Under the pieces are notes generated by a model that was given only the letters and a program-made list of their open reading frames with translations, was not told the origin of the DNA and did not search any database. A DNA stretch of 64,000 nucleotides. Origin: Crenobacter intestini. Its GTDB lineage: Bacteria; Pseudomonadota; Gammaproteobacteria; Burkholderiales; Chromobacteriaceae. The translations under genes were made by a program, and so were the position numbers. Shown here piece by piece: positions 59,213-64,000 of this stretch. Positions within the stretch are counted from its first letter, which is position 1, and every line of letters starts with the position of its first letter. The stretch covers positions 62,001 through 126,000 of the forward strand of contig NZ_STGJ01000006.1 in the NCBI RefSeq assembly GCF_004919095.1, in the 5' to 3' direction.

Positions 59213-60310
59213 ATGCCCGCGATCCACCTGCCCTACCCGGTACTGAGCCTGCGCGCAGGCCGCACCGCCCGCGCTCATATCGCCCAATCCGGCCTCGCCG
59301 CCGGTGACGTCTCCGCGCTACCCGGCGCGGCGGGCGGCCCCAAGGCGCTCGGACTAAACGGGTTGGACAAGGCGGTGTTCGGCTGGCTCGCGGGCGAGAC
59401 GCGCGAGCGCGACCTGGTCGGCGCGTCGATCGGCGGCTGGCGCTTCGCCTGCGCGATGCAGGCCGACGCGGCCTCCGCGCTCGACCGCCTCGCCGACTTC
59501 TACACCGACACCGGCTGGGGAGAACCGCCAAGCCGCGCATCCGTCACCGCGACCATGCGCGCGATGCTCGAACATGTGCTGGGGCCGGAAGCAGGCTGGG
59601 ACGCGCTGACCCGACACCCGCATTACCGGCTGACGCTGCTGCTCGCACGCGCCCGCCATTTGGGGCGCAGCGAAGCGCGCGCGCCCCTGTTCGCCTCGCT
59701 CGCGCTGGCTGCGACGCTCAACGGCGTTAAGCGGCGGCTGATCGGCGCCTGCTACGAGCGCGTGCTCTGCCACGACGTGCGAAGCCCGCTCGCCTTCGCG
59801 CCCAGCGACGCGCTGCCGACCCGACGCGTCGCGCTTGATGCCCACAACATCGGTGCTGCGCTGATGGGCACGGTCGCCATCCCCGGCCTGATCGAAGCGG
59901 TCTCGCTGCCGGGCGATACGCGGCGCGGCGTCTACCGCGACGGCGGGCTGACCGACTACCACCTGGACTTCCCCTTCGCCCGCATAGGCGGCATCACCCT
60001 CTACCCGCACTTCGGCGAACGCATCGTGCCCGGCTGGTTCGACAAGGCGCTGCCGTGGCGGCGCGCCTCGGCCACCGGCCACGCACGCACCTTGCTGGTC
60101 GCGCCGTCGCGCGAGTATCTGGCGAGCCTGCGCTTGGGGGGGCTACCCGACCGGCGCGACTTCAAGCGCTTCGCGCGGCAGGACGCGACGCGCAAGCGGC
60201 TGTGGCGGCAGGCCGTCTCTGAGAGCGCGCGTCTGGGCGACGCCTGGCTCGAGCACCTGCACAGGCAGGACTGGGCCCTACATGTCAAAGCGCTGGAGCC
60301 CGAACGATGA
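59213..60310 (+). CDS. Patatin-like phospholipase family protein
   Basis: A 365-residue protein with patatin-type elements: a glycine-rich oxyanion stretch PGAAGGPKALG (37-47), the nucleophile elbow GASIGG with serine S72, and the aspartate of the dyad D243 in RDGGLTDYH. No signal peptide or obvious membrane helix is seen, so it would act in the cytoplasm or at the inner face of the membrane. Patatin-like enzymes hydrolyse phospholipid or lysophospholipid acyl chains. Its stop codon overlaps the pqiA start (ATGA), so it is the first gene of a patatin-pqiA-pqiB-pqiC operon. Confidence 0.82.
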   Translation: MPAIHLPYPVLSLRAGRTARAHIAQSGLAAGDVSALPGAAGGPKALGLNGLDKAVFGWLAGETRERDLVGASIGGWRFACAMQADAASALDRLADFYTDTGWGEPPSRASVTATMRAMLEHVLGPEAGWDALTRHPHYRLTLLLARARHLGRSEARAPLFASLALAATLNGVKRRLIGACYERVLCHDVRSPLAFAPSDALPTRRVALDAHNIGAALMGTVAIPGLIEAVSLPGDTRRGVYRDGGLTDYHLDFPFARIGGITLYPHFGERIVPGWFDKALPWRRASATGHARTLLVAPSREYLASLRLGGLPDRRDFKRFARQDATRKRLWRQAVSESARLGDAWLEHLHRQDWALHVKALEPER

Positions 60311-61536
60311 CGCAGGCCCTGCCCGCGCACAGCACGCGCTGCCCGCAATGCGACCTCGAAGTCGCGCTACCCAGCCTCGCCGAAGGGCAGAAGGCCGACT
60401 GCCCGCGTTGCGGCGAGACGCTGTGTGCGCTGCCGGTGCGCGTCTACGACAGCGTGATCGCGTGGGCGCTGTGCGCGCTGTTCTTCTTGGTGCTCAGCCT
60501 GAGTTTCCCGCTGATGGCGCTCAACGTCGAAGGCGTCCATCAGCAGATCACCCTGCTTGGCAGCGCCGACGCGCTGTTGAAGGAAGACTTCACGCTGCTC
60601 TCCGACGTGCTGGTGCTGGCGGTGCTGTTAATCCCGGCATTGTTCCTCACCGCCACGCTTTACGTGTACGGCGGCTTGCGCCGCGACCGCTATCTCATCG
60701 GGATGCGTTCGGCCGCGCAGGTGGCGCTCGCCTGCCGGCCTTGGATGATGGCCGACGTGTTCCTACTCGCCATTTTGGTCAGCGTGATCAAGCTCGCGTC
60801 GCTGGCCGACGTGTCGCTGGGCAAGGCGTTCTGGGCGATGTTGCTGTTTGCGCTCGCGCTCACCCGCACCGTGTCGCTGGTCAACGGCCACTGGCTGCTG
60901 ATGGCGCTCGCGCGCGTCGATGCGCGCACCTTGAACGCAGAGGACGCGCACGGCTTCTGCCCGCACTGCGGCGCGCCACACCTCGCGGGGCAGCGCCGCT
61001 GCACGCGCTGCTACTCGACACTAGCCCGCCGCCGCGCGCACAGCGTGCAGCTGACGCTGGCTTTCCTGGTCACCGCCATCGTGCTCTACGTGCCGGCCAA
61101 CCTCTACCCGATCATGGTCACCGAATATCTGGGCAGGAGCGACCCGTCGACCATCCTGCAAGGCGTACTGCTGTTGTGGCAGTTAGGCTCGTACCCGGTT
61201 GCGCTGGTGATCCTGATCGCGAGCGTGCTGATCCCGATCGCCAAGTTCCTCGCGCTGATCCTGCTGCTGGTCGCGAGCCAGCACCCTTTCCACGACGCCC
61301 GTCGCCATACCCAGCTCTACCGCGTCGTCGAATTCATCGGCCGCTGGTCGATGGTCGACGTGTTCGTGGTCTCGCTGATGGTCGCGCTGGTGCAGATGGG
61401 CCAGCTGATGTCGATCTACCCGGGCATCGCCGCCCTCTCCTTCGCGGGCATGGTGGTGTTCACCATGCTCGCCGCCATGTGTTTCGACGTGCGTCTGGTG
61501 TGGGACGCCGAACTGGAAAGACCGAGAAATGACTGA
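60307..61536 (+). CDS. pqiA: Intermembrane transport protein PqiA
   Basis: A 409-residue inner-membrane protein with two tandem PqiA domains, each introduced by zinc-ribbon cysteines (CPQCDLEV and CPRCGE near residues 15-40; CPHCGAPH and CTRCYS near 218-240) and followed by four membrane helices. PqiA forms the membrane part of the PqiABC lipid-transport system induced by paraquat in E. coli. It overlaps both the patatin gene (4 bases) and pqiB (8 bases). Confidence 0.93.
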   Translation: MTQALPAHSTRCPQCDLEVALPSLAEGQKADCPRCGETLCALPVRVYDSVIAWALCALFFLVLSLSFPLMALNVEGVHQQITLLGSADALLKEDFTLLSDVLVLAVLLIPALFLTATLYVYGGLRRDRYLIGMRSAAQVALACRPWMMADVFLLAILVSVIKLASLADVSLGKAFWAMLLFALALTRTVSLVNGHWLLMALARVDARTLNAEDAHGFCPHCGAPHLAGQRRCTRCYSTLARRRAHSVQLTLAFLVTAIVLYVPANLYPIMVTEYLGRSDPSTILQGVLLLWQLGSYPVALVILIASVLIPIAKFLALILLLVASQHPFHDARRHTQLYRVVEFIGRWSMVDVFVVSLMVALVQMGQLMSIYPGIAALSFAGMVVFTMLAAMCFDVRLVWDAELERPRND

Positions 61537-63178
61537 ACAAGCTCCCCCTACCGCTCGCCTCGGCCGCCTGCGCCAGCTCTCCCTGGTCTGGCTGATCCCG
61601 CTGCTGGCCATTTCCGTCGGTCTGTGGATGGTGTACGACACTTGGCGCAACCAGGGGCCGGAAATCACGCTGACCATGCCCAACGCCGAGGGCATCGAGG
61701 CGGGCAAGACGCCGATCAAGGTGCGTGACGTCGCCATCGGCCGGGTGACCTCGGTCAGCCTGTCGGACAAGGGCGACACCGTGATCGCGACCGCCCAGCT
61801 CGACAAGAGCGCCGCGCCGCTGCTGTTTAGCGACAGCCAGTTCTGGGTAGTGCGCCCGCGGGTCGACTCCGGCGGCGTCAGCGGCCTCTCCACCCTGCTC
61901 TCCGGCGCGTACATCCAGTTCCAGCCGGGCAAGAGCGGCCAGAAACAGCGCAACTTCAACATCCTGGCGTCCCCGCCGGTCACCGCCCCGGACGTGCCCG
62001 GCCTCAGGCTGACGCTTGCCGCGCGCGACGTGCCGACCGTCGGCGTCGGCTCGCCGGTATTGTTCCAGCACTACGAGGTCGGTCGCGTCGAAAAGGCGCA
62101 GTTCGATACCGAGGCGCGGCAGATGCGCTACCAGATCTTCATCCACCGCCCGTACGACAAGCTGGTCACCAGCAACTCGCGCTTCTGGGTCTCCAGCGGC
62201 GTCAACCTCGCGCTGACCGCCGCCGGCCTGCAGCTGAACGTCGGTTCGGTGCAGACCCTGCTCTCGGGCGGCATCGCCTTCGACGTGCCGCCAGGCCACT
62301 CGCTGGGCGAGGCGGTCGGCAACCAGTCGCGCTTCATGCTGTACGCGAGCGAAGAGAACGCGCGCAACCTCTACTACGAACAGCAACTGCCCTACGTCGT
62401 GCTGTTCAACGAGTCGGTGCGCGGCTTGACCGTCGGCGCGCCGGTCGAGTACCGCGGCATCCGTGTCGGCTCGGTCGCCGCCGTGCCACTGACCTCGCTC
62501 GACATCAGCAAGAAAAAAACCGGCGGCAACGTCGGCATCCCGGTCCTGATCAACCTGGAGGTCGGCCGCTTCGACCCCGACGCGGGCAAGCGCCCGACCG
62601 GCTTCTGGCAAAAGCGTATCGGCGGGAGCGTCAAGGACGGGCTGGTCGCCCGCCTGAAGACCGGCAACCTGCTCTCTGGCGCGCTGTTCGTCGACCTTGA
62701 CTACAGCGGCAAGAAGACCCGCACGCTGCCCAAGCCCTTCCTCACCTACCCGGTACTGCCAGCCAGCGACAGCGGCGGCCTGTCGCAGATCGAGAACAAG
62801 GTGATCGCGCTGCTGGACAAGCTCAACGCGCTCAAGATCGAAAACACGTTGAACAACGCCGATGAAGCCCTTGCCAGCACCCGCGACGCGGCCGAGCGCA
62901 CTCGAGTGCTAATGGGCGAGATCGACAAGCTGGTCGCCAACCCGCAGACGCAGGCGCTGCCGGGCGACGCGCGCAAGACGCTCGAGCAGTTGCGCCAGAG
63001 TGCCGCGTCCTTCTCGGCAGACTCGGCGGCGTACCAGGAGCTCACGCAGACGCTGTCGACGCTCAACCAGCTGCTGCAAAACGCGCGCCCGCTGGTGCGC
63101 ACGCTCGATGCACAACCGAACGCCCTCTTGTTCGACCGCAACGCCACCGACCCGACCCCGAAAGGAGCCCGCCCGTGA
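61529..63178 (+). CDS. pqiB: MCE-domain lipid transport protein PqiB
   Basis: A 549-residue protein with one N-terminal membrane helix (about residues 15-35) and three consecutive MCE/MlaD domains (GIEAGKTPIKVRDVAIGRV, then GVGSPVLFQHYEVGRVEKA, then GAPVEYRGIRVGSVAAVPL), then a long C-terminal helical region. In E. coli PqiB hexamers stack into a needle-like tube spanning the periplasm for lipid passage. The start overlaps pqiA and the stop overlaps pqiC (GTGA). Confidence 0.95.
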   Translation: MTEQAPPTARLGRLRQLSLVWLIPLLAISVGLWMVYDTWRNQGPEITLTMPNAEGIEAGKTPIKVRDVAIGRVTSVSLSDKGDTVIATAQLDKSAAPLLFSDSQFWVVRPRVDSGGVSGLSTLLSGAYIQFQPGKSGQKQRNFNILASPPVTAPDVPGLRLTLAARDVPTVGVGSPVLFQHYEVGRVEKAQFDTEARQMRYQIFIHRPYDKLVTSNSRFWVSSGVNLALTAAGLQLNVGSVQTLLSGGIAFDVPPGHSLGEAVGNQSRFMLYASEENARNLYYEQQLPYVVLFNESVRGLTVGAPVEYRGIRVGSVAAVPLTSLDISKKKTGGNVGIPVLINLEVGRFDPDAGKRPTGFWQKRIGGSVKDGLVARLKTGNLLSGALFVDLDYSGKKTRTLPKPFLTYPVLPASDSGGLSQIENKVIALLDKLNALKIENTLNNADEALASTRDAAERTRVLMGEIDKLVANPQTQALPGDARKTLEQLRQSAASFSADSAAYQELTQTLSTLNQLLQNARPLVRTLDAQPNALLFDRNATDPTPKGARP

Positions 63179-63720
63179 ACCGTCTCCTCGTCCTGTGCCT
63201 GCCTCTCGTGCTCGCCGCGTGCGCGGGCACGCCCGACGTCCGTTACTACCTGTTGCCGCCGGCTCCTAGCACGCCGGCGACCGCGAGCGAAAGCGCCGCC
63301 AGCGTCGAAGTCAGGCTCGCCGGCTACCTCGCCTCGCCGAGCATTGCCTACCGGCAAGGGCCGGTTCAGGTCAGCCTCGCGCAGTTTCACCAATGGGCCG
63401 AAGCACCCCAGCCGATGTTGCGCCGGGCGCTGGCCGAGCGTCTCTCCACGCGCACCGGCCGCGCCTGGCTTACACAAGGCAATAGCACGGCGCCGCGCGT
63501 GATCGTCGACGTGTCCGAGTTTGGCGGCAGCGACGACGGCACCGCCCGCGTCGGCGGCCAGTACCGCTTTGTCGCCAGCGACGGCAAGGCGCAAGCGAGC
63601 TGGCCGTTTGACATCCGCGTGCCACAACAGGGCGACGGTTACGCGGCGCTCGCCAAGGCGCTGGGAGAGGGTGTAGACCGCCTCGCCGGCGAAATCGCGG
63701 CGCGTCCGCTGCCGCGTTGA
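63175..63720 (+). CDS. pqiC: PqiC lipoprotein
   Basis: A 181-residue lipoprotein (lipobox LAAC, cysteine near residue 16) of the PqiC/YmbA family (ABC-type transport auxiliary lipoprotein fold), with YYLLPP near the mature N-terminus. It docks PqiB at the outer membrane. The start is GTG at 63175 with AAAGGAG upstream. Last gene of the operon, followed by a terminator. Confidence 0.92.
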   Translation: MNRLLVLCLPLVLAACAGTPDVRYYLLPPAPSTPATASESAASVEVRLAGYLASPSIAYRQGPVQVSLAQFHQWAEAPQPMLRRALAERLSTRTGRAWLTQGNSTAPRVIVDVSEFGGSDDGTARVGGQYRFVASDGKAQASWPFDIRVPQQGDGYAALAKALGEGVDRLAGEIAARPLPR

Positions 63721-63722
63721 CG

Positions 63723-63751
63723 AAAAAAGACCCGGCCAAGGCCGGGTCTTT
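63723..63751. terminator. Bidirectional terminator after pqiC
   Basis: A 12-bp stem AAAGACCCGGCC/GGCCGGGTCTTT with a two-base centre and, on the minus strand, a six-T run. It serves both pqiC and the convergent SEC-C gene. Confidence 0.85.
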
Positions 63752-63769
63752 GCAATGCGGGGAAAAAAA

Positions 63770-64000
63770 TCAGGCCTTGCCGCAGCAAGCCTTGTACTTC
63801 TTGCCGCTGCCGCACGGGCAGGGGTCGTTGCGGCCGACCTTGTCGCCTTCGCGGCGCTGGGTCACCGGTGCGTTTTCCTTGGCGCGCCAGTAGCCGTAGA
63901 CAGCCAGCACGGCCTCTTCAAGCTCGTCCTTGAAGCCCTCGATCTCGGCGTCGGTGAAGGTGACCAAGTCCTCGCCGTCCTCCTGTTCGAAGATGCCGCC
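63770..64000 (-). CDS. SEC-C motif protein, probably YecA/UPF0149-type (partial)
   Basis: The C-terminal 76 residues are visible; the start lies beyond the right edge. The end [20 protein letters not shown] is a SEC-C zinc-binding motif as in the C-terminus of SecA and YecA-like proteins. The preceding helical text ([25 protein letters not shown]) resembles YecA/UPF0149 family members rather than SecA, whose C-terminal linker differs. Without the N-terminal part the family call is tentative. Confidence 0.65.
   Translation of the reverse strand, partial: GGIFEQEDGEDLVTFTDAEIEGFKDELEEAVLAVYGYWRAKENAPVTQRREGDKVGRNDPCPCGSGKKYKACCGKA

Overview
The window is about 66% GC chromosomal DNA from a Gram-negative betaproteobacterium, most likely order Neisseriales (Chromobacteriaceae-like: Chromobacterium, Gulbenkiania, Crenobacter and relatives). 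This rests on gene content and order: tig-clpP-clpX-lon-hupB-tRNA-ppiD in one block, Neisseriales-type outer-membrane porins in tandem, a DUF3579 protein, ahpC-ahpF, and PqiABC. No insertion sequence, prophage, CRISPR array, plasmid function or rRNA was seen. The content is core or housekeeping with a few accessory clusters.

Layout. 1-9.4 kb: a SulP transporter cut by the window edge, a TerC/Alx membrane protein, HtpX protease, an NhaR-like regulator, two RNA-modification enzymes (TruC, RlmJ), then on the minus strand a small membrane protein, an AidB-like acyl-CoA dehydrogenase and a PAS-GGDEF-EAL protein whose EAL domain looks degenerate. 9.5-12.6 kb: peroxide defence (ahpC, ahpF) behind an unusually palindrome-rich promoter, then an orphan secreted protein with a CRP-like site upstream. 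12.6-21.3 kb: a complete haem-acquisition locus. Minus strand hemP-hmuR-hmuS-hmuT-hmuU-hmuV is divergent from plus strand hutW-hutX-chuY-like, with a near-perfect Fur box between them. 21.3-28.4 kb: idi, argG, an Orn/Lys/Arg decarboxylase, dinG, DUF3579. 28.5-31.8 kb: two tandem porins and map. 31.9-35.4 kb: a minus-strand cluster of HI0933-type flavoprotein, dnaB, [2Fe-2S] ferredoxin and alpha/beta hydrolase. 35.5-44.5 kb: sodB, then the protein-quality-control block (tig, clpP, clpX, lon, hupB, tRNA-Asp, ppiD); lon has its own consensus sigma-32 promoter. 44.7-52 kb: a YchJ-family protein, a lipoprotein, cysK, an ArnT-like glycosyltransferase, rpmE, cysS, glnS. 52-58.9 kb: PPK2, two tandem FadL-family outer-membrane proteins, a DUF486 protein, ppiA, ppiB, lpxH, ribA. 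59.2-63.7 kb: a patatin-like acylhydrolase translationally coupled to pqiA-pqiB-pqiC. The window ends in a SEC-C-domain protein.

How the parts fit. Iron and haem uptake (Fur-controlled), peroxide and superoxide defence (ahpCF, sodB) and proteolysis of damaged proteins (htpX, clpXP, lon) together describe a free-living or opportunistic aerobe/facultative organism. The haem locus pairs HmuS with a radical-SAM HutW and a ChuY-like reductase, which suggests haem can be dismantled both with and without oxygen. The most unusual units are the patatin-PqiABC operon (a predicted lipid hydrolase welded to an MCE-type inter-membrane lipid transporter), the degenerate EAL protein coupled to an acyl-CoA dehydrogenase, and several long perfect inverted repeats in leaders that are not ordinary terminators. 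I saw no feature that is clearly an entirely new system; the candidates above are the best leads.
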